A DNA stretch of 64,000 nucleotides from Dactylorhiza incarnata (lineage: Eukaryota > Streptophyta > Magnoliopsida > Asparagales > Orchidaceae): contig JAWHQI010000051.1 in the NCBI GenBank assembly GCA_033032865.1, positions 11,488,001 through 11,552,000 on the forward strand, in the 5' to 3' direction. This document shows positions 33,063 to 44,810 of the stretch, one piece after another (within the stretch, counting starts at the first letter, position 1; the number at the start of each line of letters is the position of its first letter). Under the pieces are notes generated by a model that had not been told where the DNA came from, did no database searches, and saw only the letters and a list, made by a program, of their open reading frames with translations. The translations under genes and the position numbers were made by a program.

Positions 33063-33530
33063 CTTTCATTTCAAAGCAGATCATGAAGACTTTATCTCCT
33101 TGCAAGTGGGCCTTGACGGCTTGAATTGATGAGATTAAACGACGAGAAATAGGTTTAATACCTTCGATCACCACATCGTCGCCCTCGTGTTTTAGCATGA
33201 TCTTCTTTGCCTGACAATCGATCTTGGCATGGTTCCAGTACAGCCAGTTCATGCCCATGATTAGATCGTAGCCCTTCATCTTTAGCAGTGTTGCCGGCGC
33301 TTCGAACATCTTCCCTTTGATCTCTACATTCATGTTACACTTGGCACATGTTTCTATCTCTGATCCATCCGCCAGTCACACTTTCCTTTCGACGCCTTCG
33401 AAGTGCTGCACTTGGTCCAAGTCATCCACGAATTCCGTCGAAACGAATGAGTGGGAGGCACCCGTATCGAAAAGGGTGTACGCAGGCTTTTTACATACTA
33501 GGACTATACCTGGGTGATTTTGTGATTTTA
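33055..33530 (-). pseudogene. Gypsy aspartic protease (retropepsin), with a stop
   Basis: On the minus strand the active-site motif LFDTGASHSF lies at about 33475-33445. A TGA at about 33376 breaks the frame, and the flap/hydrophobic part YDLIMGMNWLYWNHAKIDC (about 33270-33215) follows. The C-terminal side ends at CFEMKDG, where the deletion joins it to the RNase H stub. Confidence 0.85.
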
Positions 33531-33568
33531 GTTTATTGTTTGACGTAAGCTAAAGGTCGGTAAAGTAG

Positions 33569-34772
33569 TTAAACAATTACGTAAGGAAAAACTGAGGTAC
33601 CTGTGATCACATCCTCTGGATTTCTGGGTTCGGCAAGGTCCAGTACAAACATTTGCTCCGGCTGCTTGCCTCTACCTGGTGGTCCCCGGCCTCGGCCACG
33701 TCCTCGGCCTTGACCCCTGAATTGTTGTGCCGGCGGTGCTGCTATAGGTAGGGGTGGGGGATTACCCCACCTCTGAGGGCAATGGGCCCGCACATGGACT
33801 GGTTGATGACACCAGAAGCGCACATGAACAGGATATGCCCCGCCTGCCTGCCCCTGGGGCTCCTGGATCCGTAGCGGTTGAGGTGCAAGTACAGTCGGGG
33901 GCCTCTGCTCTGGTCAGGGGTCCGGATGAGGCCGTCTTCTGCCTCTCTGATGTCTGACAAATCCACCACGTTGTCGGTGGTCTCGTCCTCTGTTCCCATT
34001 TCCGTCTTCTGCTGGCCTTTTTCCCTCGGCCATGTACCATCAACTGATCGGCTTCTAGTCTTCTTGCTGCCTCGATGATTCAGGCTAGACTGGAATCTGC
34101 CACATACTGCAGGGAGTGTCTGAGGTCATCCCGGAGGCCCTTAAAGAACCTTTTGGCATACCCGGAGTCACTCAACTGATGAGCTATTGCAAAGCGTGCT
34201 AAATATGAGAACTCCCGCTGGTAATCTAGCACAGATATGTTTCCTTGCTTTAGATGCAGAAATCGTTCCTCCAAGTCGTCCGTAGCAGTTTGTGGCACGA
34301 AGTGCTCCACCAGCACCTCCTTGAACCCATCCCATGTGATGTCACCATATTCCAAGTCTGCAAAGGTGGTGTCCAGGGCTGACTTCCACCATCTCTTGGC
34401 ATGAGATTTCAAGGCAGAAATAGCCAGGGACACTGCTACGTCCACTGGGCAACGGATCCCTGCCAGCATCTCCTGGATTGCATCCAGCCATTCCTCTGTC
34501 TGCACTACCGATTCGCACCCCGTATAGGATGGTGGGGAGAGGCCTCGGAAGACGCTCAACCAATTTGCCCCTGGATTGGGGGCCTGAACTGGGGCCTGCT
34601 GTTGAGAAAATGCATGCAGAATGGCGGCCAACGTCTGGCCCAGATCCGTCTGCTGGAACTGGGTGGGAGCTGGTGGGGGAGGAACTGCATCTTGTGCCGG
34701 AGGGACTTCCTCTTGTACTGGAGGGATCATGTTCTGTACATGGGGAATCGTCCCCCGGGTGGGGACGTTCAC
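33569..34772 (-). pseudogene. gag: Gypsy gag, frameshifted, altered zinc knuckle
   Basis: The 5' part (34772-34080, 230 aa) is open and carries the retrotransposon gag core: RWWKSALDTTFADLEYGDIT, FKEVLVEHFVPQ and LKQGNISVLDYQREFSYLAR, after a Pro/Gln-rich head. A stop at 34080-34082 is followed by basic sequence in shifted frames (34043-33762). The nucleocapsid knuckle reads RFWCHQPVHVRAHCP, where CX2CX4HX4C is expected: the first Cys is Arg and the conserved Gly is Val. An RGRGRG tail follows. The protein would not bind RNA normally. Confidence 0.87.
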
Positions 34773-34959
34773 CGGAGGCTACATAAGAAAAAGGTTTGCT
34801 TAGAAAAGGTTGGCCTATAACATCCCATTTTGATGGACGATTAAACGTGATTTTTCCTATGGGCACACCATTGCTTCCGCTGCTATTTTGTCCTCAAACT
34901 ATCTCGAGCGGGGTTGCCCTAGGGTTGTGGACTTTCTCATTTTGGATCGAAGTTGGTTA

Positions 34960-34973
34960 AGTTGATACCAGTT
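34960..34973 (-). other. Gypsy primer-binding site
   Basis: On the minus strand, AACTGGTATCAAC directly follows the right LTR end; tRNA-Met type, with two mismatches to the usual TGGTATCAGAG. Confidence 0.7.
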
Positions 34974-36427
34974 TATAAGACCCCCCTTTTTGCGATCATT
35001 ATCGGGTCTTACCGCCCAGAACCGCCATCTTGCGGTGGTACCATTTCACCACATGGTCACCACCACAACATGCCGATCCTGCCGGCTACTCAACATTATC
35101 CAGGCCAACCAAAATCACAAAAGAAAGAATAAACTAGAAGCACAAGTCCACAATAATCATATAAAAGGGAGAGAGTATGTCCAAAATGAGAGATAGTTAC
35201 ACATAATTCAAGAGTTAATCAGAGTGCGGAAATAAAACATAAACTACAATTAGGGCCTAAGACCGATCTAACAACGCTTTCTTCGCCTCTCGTCAGGCAA
35301 AGATATAGCAGTCTAAGCAGCCGCATGGCTCGACTCCCTCAATAGCGTATAACTCTGCCCTCTGACCGGGGTAGATGTGAAGCTTAGGTATATGATGGGT
35401 CTTGCTTACCGGAGCTCTCCCGGCAGCAGCTGAGAGTCCAACTCCGGGCCTGGTCACCGTCTCAGGTACCACCCTCTGGGGGTTGACCTGCTCTCCCTGG
35501 TTCTCCTGTAATAAAGAGGTCCACTGACCATCAGTCTAAAAGATTCAGCACATTCCTCACCGCCTCCACCCGCGACTCCTAGGCATCGTGCGGGGAGGAG
35601 GAAGCGAAGGACAACAAGGGGTAACAAAATAAGCAGATGACAGGTGGCAAGGAAAGACTAGTAATAATACATTAAATAAATTGTTCTAGCAGTTCTACTA
35701 TCAATCACAAGGTAGAGCAATAAATTAGAGGAAAACTACTGTAGCAGTAATAGGAGCAGGTAAAGCGATATGTAAGTAGCTAAGAAAACTAATGTTAACT
35801 TATATGCGTACACACAAGGCACATAAGTCAAGGGATCTGGCAAGAAGTAAACTCATCGTATAAAAGAGCCCATACAAATTTATACGATGAGATCTCGGTT
35901 TGTGCAGACATATGATGCCATGATGTGTAATGCAATGATGCAATGATTGAATTATTATTTCATACACATGCAACACACCCACACGACTCTGTACGTACAG
36001 ACCTTTAGTTCCCACTTTTCGAAGGTAGCTAACCTCTCGGGCACCTCCCGTCGTGGTTAAACGGGGGCAGAGGAGCAGGCGTCTCCTCACCTAGGTGGGT
36101 AAGTCACACTACCAGACCCAGACCCTAACGTACGCTGAGATACCGATACCCGGTACTCACGAGCTCCTGCGTACTCTTGCTGGATCCGAAGATAACAGAC
36201 ATTTATTTGGCCAGGCAGAGTTTAGGGAATCTGTCCTGTCGGACGCGCAGTAAAACAACCTGGTCCCTCTTTAAACCTCTAATACTGCCGAGTCAACGTA
36301 CTACTGTCGGTGTGACGACTAAGCCAGAACCGATGACCCACCACCCTTCTATGCACAGGCACTATATACTTATATCTTTCTTACAATAAGCCTCCATATC
36401 GTAGTACTGATCTGACCTCATAAATAT

Positions 36428-36724
36428 CGAGCCCATCGCACGCTAGACTACACAGTCTTATATTAAACCTACGAGCCTACCGCTCGCAAGACTATATTAG
36501 TCTTATAAGAACTACGAGCCTACCGCTCGCTAGACTACACTAGTCTTACAATTACTATGAGCTTACTGCTCGCTAGACTTCACCAGTCTTATAATAACTA
36601 CGAGCCTGCCGCTCGCTAGACTACATCAGTCTTATAATAATTATGAGCCTACCGCTCGCTAGACTACACCAGTCTTATAATAACTACGAGTCTACCACTC
36701 GCTAGACTACACCAGTCTTATAAC
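36428..36724. repeat. 43-bp tandem repeat, seven units (right LTR)
   Basis: Same unit and copy number as 25681-25980. Confidence 0.88.
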
Positions 36725-37346
36725 TTCAGTTCATCCCAAATTGGGAGGGAGAGTATGTGTCGAGTTCTCCTACTTACTACTATTGTCTATTGTTAGTTGA
36801 TCTTAGAGGCAATCTATATGAGTTCAGTTTCTATTGTTCGTAGACCGAGGAGGGATTGAACTAAGTTGACTTCCAAGGTGCAATCTTAACCCTATCGTGT
36901 CCAAATAAGTTCAAGGTTTCGCCATAGGTTCTTAATGGTTAACTAACCAAAACCTCAGATATCAGACTTCGTAATGTTCTAGGGGTGTTTACTCATGAAC
37001 TCTACTTAAAATGGATGGTGTGCGAATAGGGTTTTGTACCCTGAGTATCTATCAGGTATCTCTATAGGTTCTAATAATTTTTACCCTAACGTGGTATTGG
37101 TCTAGGAACCTCAAACCCCAAGTCTCCCATTTTCCCAAGAATTACTTGACCTTATTTATCATTTATTACTTTTGGTGTGCAGATAAGAGTTTACACTACA
37201 AGTGCTAGGCTAAGGCTTAGATAAATTCTAGGGAAATTACTGTAGTTCAATATTGGTCTAAAAAAACCAAACCTAAGTCTCATATTAATCCAAGATGTAT
37301 TTGACCTTAATTATCTTTTATTACATTCTTGCTAAATGCACCCAAT

Positions 37347-38882
37347 GTTTAACTTAACAAATTAAGGATTTGTACACGTCACACTAAAAATAGCATGGAA
37401 GGAACTATACTTAGCCAAATGACATGAAATTAGTGGCATTTTAATGGTGACATCAATATCTACAGAATTAATATTGATCATTTCCTCCAGAAATGATCCT
37501 AACCTAAGTGGATTCAACATATAAGTGATGTACAAATTGTTTAACTTAACAAATTATAGATTTGTACATGTCACATTAAAAATAGCATAGAAGGAGCTAT
37601 ACTTAGCCAAATGATATGAAATTAGTGGCATTTTAAAGGTGACATCAATATCTACAGAATTCATATTGATCATTTCCTCCAGAAATGATCCTAACCTAGG
37701 TGGATTCAACATATAAGTGCTGTACAAATTATTTAACTTAACAAATTACAGATTTGTACATGTCACACTAAAAATAGCATAGAAGGAGCTATACTTAGCC
37801 AAATGACATGAAAATGTTGGCATTTTAATGGTGACATCAATATCTACAGAATTCATATTGATCATTTCCTCCAGAAATGATCCTAACCTAGGTGGATTCA
37901 ACATATAAGTGTTGTACAAATTGTTTAACTTAACAAATTACAGATTTGTACATGTCACACTAAAAATAGCATAGAAGCAGCTATACTTACACAAATGACA
38001 TGAAATCAGTGGCATTGTAAAGGTGACATCAATATCTACAGAATTCATATTGATCATTTCCTCCAAAAATGATCCTAACCTAGGTGGATTCAACATATAA
38101 GTGTTGTACAAGTTGTTTAACTTAACAAATTACAGATTTGTACATGTCACACTAAAAATAGCATAGAAGGAGCTATACTAAGCCAAATGACATGAAATCA
38201 GTGGCATTTTAAAGGTGACATCAATATCTACAGAATTCATATGGATCATTTCCTCCAGAAATGATCCTAACCTAGGTGCATTCAACATATAAGTGCTGTA
38301 CAAATTATTTAACTTAACAAATTACAGATTTGTACATGTCACACTAAAAATAGCATAGAAGGAGCTATACTTAGACAAATAACATGAAATCAGTGGCATT
38401 TTGAAGGTGACATCAATATCTACAGAATTCATATTGATCATTTCCTCCAGAAATGATCCTAACCTAGGTGGATTCAACATATAAGTGATGTACAAATTGT
38501 TTAACTTAACAAATTACAGATTTGTACATGTCACACTAAAAATAGCATAGAATGAGATATACTTAGCCAAATGACATGAAATCAGTGGCATTTTGAAGGT
38601 GACATCAATATCTACAGAATTCATACTGATCATTTCCTCCATAAATGATCCTAACCTAGGTGGATTCAACATATAAGTGCTGTACAAATTGTTTAACTTA
38701 ACAAATTACAGATTTGTACATGTCACACTAAAAATAGCATAGAAGGAGCTATACTTTGCCAAATAACATGAAATCAGTGGCATTTTGAAGGTGACATCAA
38801 TATCTACAGAATTCATATTGATCATTTCCTCCAGAAATGATCCTAACCTAGGTGGATTCAACATATAAGTGCTGTACAAATT
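37347..38882. repeat. 192-bp tandem repeat, eight units (right LTR)
   Basis: Anchors at 37347, 37539, 37731, 37923, 38115, 38307, 38499 and 38691, partial at 38883; period exactly 192. Copy number and period equal those of the left LTR, so the array predates this insertion. Confidence 0.96.
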
Positions 38883-41508
38883 GTTTAACATAACAAAGTA
38901 CACTTATATAAAAACTTAAAATGTAACCTAAAGGGGATATTAACCAACCTAGGAATTATGAGCCCAAAATTTCCAAGCTACCTAAAAGTGATGCATTTAG
39001 TCATAACACATGCATGGACAAAACCGCATTGCCAAGAGTGAGCCATTTGAGAGAGATTCATCAAATTCCACTTTTAGGCTAAATGCACCACATTTTCCCA
39101 TACACTACTTGCATGCATGTGAAAAATACCAAACATGCACATGCCAAAATTTCATGGAACTTTTTTTTTACCAGAGCCATGTCATGGCCTAATAGGTCCC
39201 TCACTAAAGATTTGAGGTCTTTAGGGTTCATATACCCACTTAATTTCACCATGCATGAAAAATTAAATTATTACCAAAACTATAGAAAAAGTTTAACCAA
39301 AAATTTTCATTTTTGGTCAGGGGTTGTGTTTCATCTGTACCCATGCATGGTTAAAATTTCAAGCCATTTGGGTGAGGGGTTTAAGAGAAACATTTATTTT
39401 TGTCTCTAGGCCACCTTATGGACCAGTCCCACTAGAATGGGTGCCAAGGGTGCTACAGGACTCCAAATCCCTCCAAATAAATTTCTAAATTTAGTTTAAG
39501 ACCTTTATCTACAACTTTCATTCAGAAAGTGTTTCCTGAATCAGCCCCTAAGAGGCCTAAATAAATTCATTAACTTGGCTGCAGAAATGTGACAATTAAT
39601 TTAATATCATGTATTGATAATCATTTGGGCTGCGGGTAAGGATTTCACGCGAGATCTACGGTCAGGATTTCGTCTTCCCTGATAGACCTACGGTCCCGAT
39701 TACGTGCGCCTGGGCCATTTTGCGGGCTCGATTCCGGCGATCTCCGGCCATCTCTGGCAAAACTACCAAGCTCGCACCTTCACCGGACATAGGGCTTCCG
39801 TGTGGCGATGGTCGTTTGGCCGGAGGTGGCTGGAGGAGCTCTCCGGCATCTCACGTTTTTGCGGCTAGGAATATAAAAATTGAGAAGTGAAACCGCCATT
39901 ACACGGCTCGATTCGACGGGAGGAGAGAAAGGAAGCTAGCACAAGTGGAGAGGGGAAGGAACGTTGCCTGAGCGCGGCCTTGGCGGCGGGTGTTGTGGCG
40001 GAGGAAGGTTTGGTTGGTGTTTCCGCCGTCCATGGCATTTCCTGTGCGGCTGAGCTCGAAATCTCTAAAGGAAGGGGGGCTCAGCTGCTTGAGGGCTCCT
40101 GAATGTGGTGAGAGGGAGAAAAGAGAGGGAGGCGGTGTATATGTCTAGCTGCCATTAAGGCCATTCGGCCAGCCACATTGCCGCCCATGGATGCCAATCA
40201 GGACCTCCTCCCAACTGCCCAAAACTGACGGGAATTCATTACAGAGCATGAATCGATGCCAGGGGAGAGAAGTCTTGGCTGCCTTGCATTGGAATAGGGA
40301 GTTTGTCTTTATGGTGGCCAGCAGCTCTCTCCTCCCTACCCTCTCCACAGCAGCCAGCTCAGCCGTTTTCTGCGGGAATCCCTTGGTAATACTGAGAGCA
40401 TGCCAGGTTTAAGGAGTGGTGGCCAAGTGGCCACTCCTCCATGAATTCCTCTTGAATTCATGCTTGGAGGTGGCCGGCAACCCCTTGGTGGACCTCCTCC
40501 TTGGACCCAATTTGGGCTCTAGGTAATTCAGCCCACTAGTGGGCTTAATTGGGTGGGGTTGAGCCCAAAGTTCTAAGGTTGGGTTTGGATTAAGTCCATC
40601 TAGCTTGAAATTGGCTCACTTGACCCATTTAGGCTAAAATGGGGAATTTGAGTTTGGGTTTGACCCTAGCTCACTTCATTCAATTTGACTGACCCACATT
40701 GTTTCCTAAGACCCTATGGACCTACTCCAAGAAGAATTGAGTCAAGGTGGGGTCAAATGGGGCTTGATTGCACTTAATTGCCTATAGGGGCAATTTGGGT
40801 ATTTTGTTGATTTTGCCCTAATTCTCCAACATTGACTGAGCACCTTGGTTCATTTGGGTCTCATATACTCCCCTTAGTGTTTAGGAGTGATCAATTTGAT
40901 CACACTAGGTCAATTGAAGGTCAATTTGGGTTTTTAGCACATTTAGGTCAATTTGGGGCTTTTTAGAAATTGGCCTAATTTCCCAAATTTGATAGTCCTA
41001 TGATGGGGCTTTTGGGTCCATTAGGTCCCCTAGGGAGGTTTCCATATGAGGGTGGGTCCAATTTGATCATTTGGGGTTCAATTGCCCTTATTTATGGTGG
41101 TTTGACCTAGGATTGCTCAAAGTTGACTTTTGGTCAATTTGACCAATTTGGTTGACCCCAAGGGTCCCTAGTGGCCTACTTACCTCCTTGGATGGTCATA
41201 GGGATCATAGTGGAGTTATGTTGGCTTTTTGGATTCTTTTGGTCACCCCTAGGCTAGGACATCAAAAATTGCTAAATGCACACCAATGTGTATTCCCTCT
41301 TAACTTGTGAAGTTCATGGGGCCTCCTTGGCCTATTTTGTGTACTTGACTCATCCTAGGGAAATCTCCATGGTTATGCGAGGTGCATAAGATGTTTAGCC
41401 TCCTTTTTAGTTCACTTTTCATTAGGCTGGTCCATGGTGGCTGAGTGCACACCATGTGTTTTTCACCTCTTTCATTATCATCCTAGGGCTATAGGTCACT
41501 TATCCTAT

Positions 41509-41534
41509 TTTTGTCATGACTTGTCATGACAAAA
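41509..41534. repeat. Perfect inverted repeat near the LTR terminus (right copy)
   Basis: Same 12-bp arms around TT as at 31243-31268. Confidence 0.9.
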
Positions 41535-41570
41535 ATTTTCTAGGGGCCTAGTATTTTGGGGGATGTTACA

Positions 41571-42464
41571 TTTGAAACTCTCGGCAACGTGCGAAAGAGA
41601 TCAACTATTAAATTGACGGCTGAAGCTCTCGTCTTCTTCCTCCTGCTCACTGAACAAGAAGAAGAAGAAAGCAGAGAAAGAAAGTTAGCTCTTATGCAAG
41701 AAGGAGCAAGGTGATCTTCCATCACTCTGTCGAAGAGGAAGATCAAGTTAGTTGTTGTAATCAACATCTTCAGCAACAGGAAGCACAGTCAGTGCAGGAT
41801 CTACAGGAGAGTACCTCTACTGTAGATTAAATTTCTAAATCATTTATCTGTAGGGCATCTTGACTGAGTTGTAAGACCATTTGGTCTGAGTTTGTAGGAA
41901 CTTGAGGGTTCTGAGCTATAGGGCTGAAGGCCTGAGTGTAGGATCTGGAGCAGATCTGAGGTAGGGCTTAACAACCTGAGGTAGGACCAGGAGCTGGTCT
42001 GAGCTGTAGGAGGAGGATTCGTCTGAGTGGTAGGACCTGGGAGAGGTCTGAGTTGTAGGACATTATTGTCTGAGCTGTAGGAGGTGTTATCCTCTGAGTT
42101 TGTAGGGCAGCTGTGCATGAGTTAGGAGCTGGTGATAGCTCTGAGTTGTAGGGACTTGTGTCCTGAGGTAGGATCATTCTTGATCTGAGAAGTTCTGAGG
42201 AACTTGTGCTGTAAGCTCTTTGAGCCGAGTTTGGAGAAGTTGGCCCCATCTAACACACTTTTAGAAGGGTGGAGGGGGAAAGTGGACTACTCATAGACAC
42301 ACTGTCTTTGGGGAACCACAATAAATTATTGTGTGCTTTCTGTGTTTGCTGATTTGCTTGAACCAACTCTGAAAACAGCTAAAGCTTATCAAGAAAAATT
42401 TAAAAGACCTATTCACCCCCCCCCCCCTCTAGGTGACTTAGACTTCAAACCTTATATTCTTTCA
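41571..42464 (+). repeat. E3 right LTR, second part (with TSD TTTGA at 41571-41575)
   Basis: It continues from TTTGAAACTCTCGGCAA, matching the left LTR from about 16423, through the CTGAG-TGTAGGA repeats, the GGGGAACCACAATAAATT block and a run of 12 C (42416-42427), to TTCTTTCA at 42464. Confidence 0.93.
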
Positions 42465-43225
42465 ATGTTATCTGGTATTAGACATGGAAATATTTATTTA
42501 GTCAATTTTGACTCTGCCAATTCTGACATTTGCTTATTCAATTCTATAAGTAAAACAAATGAATTATGGCATAAAAGGCTTGGACATATTAACCTTAGAA
42601 CTATATCTAAGCTTTCTATGGACAATCTTGTTAGAGGACTACCTTCTGGTTCTTACAAGAAGGAAGGACTCTGCAGGGCTTTTCAATTAGGTAAGCAAAC
42701 TAGAAGTAGTTTTAAATCATTATCCAAGAGTGATTCACCTAGGATTTTGTATTTACTGCATTTGGACCTTTTTGGACCTACTGCTATACAAAGTCTAGGA
42801 GAGAAGCATTACTCTCTAGTGATTGTAGATGACTTCTCAAGATTCACTTGGGTGTTCTTTCTTAGGAACAAGTCTGACACCTTCAGTGTTCTGACAGACT
42901 TTCTCAGGTCCATTAAGATGGAGTACTCTACTGTAGTTGCATTGATCAGAAGTGATCATGGCACTGAGTTTGAGTCTCTTCTGATAAGAGAATTTTGTGG
43001 AAAAGAAGGGATCAGGCAATGTTTCTCTGCTCCTAGAACTCCTCAACAAAATGGGGTAGCTGAAAAGAAAAATAGAACCCTAATTGAATCAGCAACTACA
43101 TTACTTGTTGATGCAAACTTGCCACTCTCTTTTTGGGCAGAGGCCGTGAACACAGCAAATTATGTGTTGAACAGAAGCCTGATACATAAACTTAAGGGCA
43201 AGACTGCTATAGGGCGTAGAAAGAC
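42465..43225 (+). pseudogene. pol: E2 pol, integrase part
   Basis: It continues the E2 pol frame after E3. A GAG-pre-integrase zinc region (ELWHKRLGHINLR, about 42560) is followed by the integrase core with catalytic Asp in HLDLFGP (about 42760), Asp in IRSDHGTEFES (about 42950) and Glu in NGVAEKKNRTLIES (about 43075). All three acidic residues are present. The frame runs open for about 240 codons from 42465. Homology ends near 43225 at a degenerate GRK segment, next to the solo LTR. Confidence 0.92.
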
Positions 43226-44810
43226 TGCGGCACGAAACGGCAGTGTACCGATCGTTCAAGTAATATAAAATGTGGGAGTGAATCCCTAAGTATCGATCTC
43301 GAAGGAACACAGTAAGGTGGAGTTAACTTTTGATGAAGGACTTGAGATCGAAGTCCTTTAGGTCGGATGGATGCGAGAGGGGGTGATTTGGTTTGTGGAA
43401 AATAAAGAAAAACAACTAAATCAACTACTCCTATGCAGGCCTTGAGCGCACTGCTTCGCTAGGCGGGATGGAAACTACACGGGCCGTTATGCACCGATTC
43501 ACAAGGGAGGATGGACGAGTAGGCTTGCGGATGGAGTGGGTCACACCGGCGGAATGAGGGTCGCAAGCACCTCGTCAACAAGCACACCACTAGCAATTGG
43601 TAGTGCGACACATGAACATGACGGCGGGATGGAGGATGGAATGGGGCGCTCCTCATTTGCATAAACCACACATAACGATTTCACATAGACATGAAATATT
43701 AAATGACAAAACAAGGTTTAGCAAATATTGTTCATACACCCAAATAATTAAGGAATAACACACTACAATGTAAAGGAGGTTGAGATTACAACCAAAGAAC
43801 GGAGACTCATCGGAGGTTCACGGCCGGAATCTAGGGTTGTCAATCCTTGTCCGAGCTCGGGCTCCAAATGCTGTCCGGGGTCCGGAAGAGCTGTCGCCCT
43901 TTCTATTATACCCGTCTTCTCCGTCAATCTTCTTTGGCCATGATCTCACTGGATAACTTCATATATGCAGCAGAATATCCCTCAAAATGGAGCTTTGGAG
44001 GTGCACGAACAATGGAGGAGGCCTAGAGGACGCTCCGGCTTGAGATTTGCAAGAGAATGGCGGACGGAGCTCCTCCCGAAGGTGGCAGTGATGGAGCGGC
44101 GAAAATGGCGCGGAACTAGAGCTCTGGGCGCGAGAAAGAAGGTCGATCCAGAATAGGGCAAGAGCTGCAGCTTTTATACAAAATAATCAGAAATTTGGTC
44201 ACGCACGGTCGAACGCACGACATTGCGTGAATCGTGCGATATTAATTACTAAGAAATGCCAGGAAGACGACCCAGAGCGCCCGTGCATTTTACTCACGCA
44301 CGGTGGAAGCCGATCGTACGTAAGAACGCACCGGTAAATTCAGAAAGCTCGAAATCCGTCAAAGAACAGGATGTCATGCATTTTGTTCGCGCATAGTTGA
44401 GTCCAACCGTGCGTGAAGAAAATGCACGAGCGGGGCAGATCACCATATTGACCAGCCGATCATTGCGCACGACCGCAGCCGACCGTGCGTCAAGTGAACG
44501 CACGGCCGTGCGATTCATACAGGATGAATTCTTGGCAATATGGATGATCTGCCCACTTGCACAACAAATCCAAACGCTGGGAACACACCTCCAGCATAAG
44601 TATAACAGCATAAAAAGAATGGGGAGCACATTATGCTTGCCCCCAACAATAAAGCGCGTAATTGCACACCAAAACGGGCCTAGGAGTGCACTTAGCATGG
44701 AATAATCAGTGGCTATCAAATATGAACGAAAACATGTCTAAAGTGTAGTGCATAGACTAGATAATCGGCCCAGATGAGTCCATAAATGTGTATATAATTG
44801 GGACTCATCA
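43226..44810 (-). repeat. Solo LTR, probably Tat/Athila-like gypsy (1585 bp)
   Basis: On the minus strand it starts TGATGAGTCCCAATTATATA and ends TTTCGTGCCGCA, so both ends are TG..CA. The start and the end (GATCGATACTTAGGGATTC, then TACACTGCCG) resemble Tat/Athila LTRs as I recall them. There is no primer site, polypurine tract or coding sequence. It contains an array of CGCACGGTCG-type motifs (44195-44525) and on the minus strand a TATA box at 44172-44178. There is no target duplication: on its left E2 pol stops in the integrase tail, on its right it restarts in RT, so about 0.8-0.9 kb of E2 pol is missing. Confidence 0.75.
44172..44525 (-). promoter_or_regulatory. Solo-LTR motif array and TATA box
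   Basis: CGCACGGTCGAACGCACGA, GACCGTGCGTCAAGTGAACG and related inverted CCGTGCG/CGCACGG units lie upstream (minus strand) of GTATAAAAGC at 44172-44178. The layout is the same as in the Sirevirus LTRs, with a different motif. Confidence 0.7.

Larger units (their letters stand above)
24227..41570 (-). mobile_element. Chromovirus-type Ty3/gypsy element, 17.3 kb, very long LTRs, RT deleted
   Basis: Two direct LTRs of 7078 bp (24227-31304) and 6597 bp (34974-41570), with ends TGTAAG...GTTACA and a perfect TSD. The interior is only 3.67 kb, on the minus strand: primer site next to the right LTR, gag, protease, then integrase with a chromodomain-like tail. RT and most of RNase H are missing. All coding parts carry stops or frameshifts. 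The inserted orientation is opposite to E3. Confidence 0.95.
34974..41570 (-). repeat. Gypsy 5' LTR (right copy, 6597 bp)
   Basis: It begins TATAAGACC (TGTAAGACC in the left copy) and ends GATGTTACA before TTTGA. It shares all landmarks of the left LTR except the 477-bp segment. Confidence 0.93.
15677..42464 (+). mobile_element. E3: pol-deleted Sirevirus inserted in E2 pol (9.4 kb without its own insertion)
   Basis: LTRs: 15677-17328 and 23474-24226 continued at 41576-42464. Interior 17329-23473: primer site, gag with several stops, about 60 bp of protease, then a jump to the pol-ORF3 spacer, ORF3, polypurine tracts. Integrase, RT and RNase H are absent, so E3 depends on another element in trans. 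The gypsy element 24227-41570 sits in its right LTR. Confidence 0.92.

Noticed and set aside
34342..34866. Long plus- and minus-strand ORFs overlapping the gypsy gag
   Set aside because: Shadows of the gag reading frame on the minus strand (34772-34080).
44294..44719. ORFs on both strands in the solo LTR
   Set aside because: They run through the motif array and the TATA region of an LTR; no protein family is recognisable.
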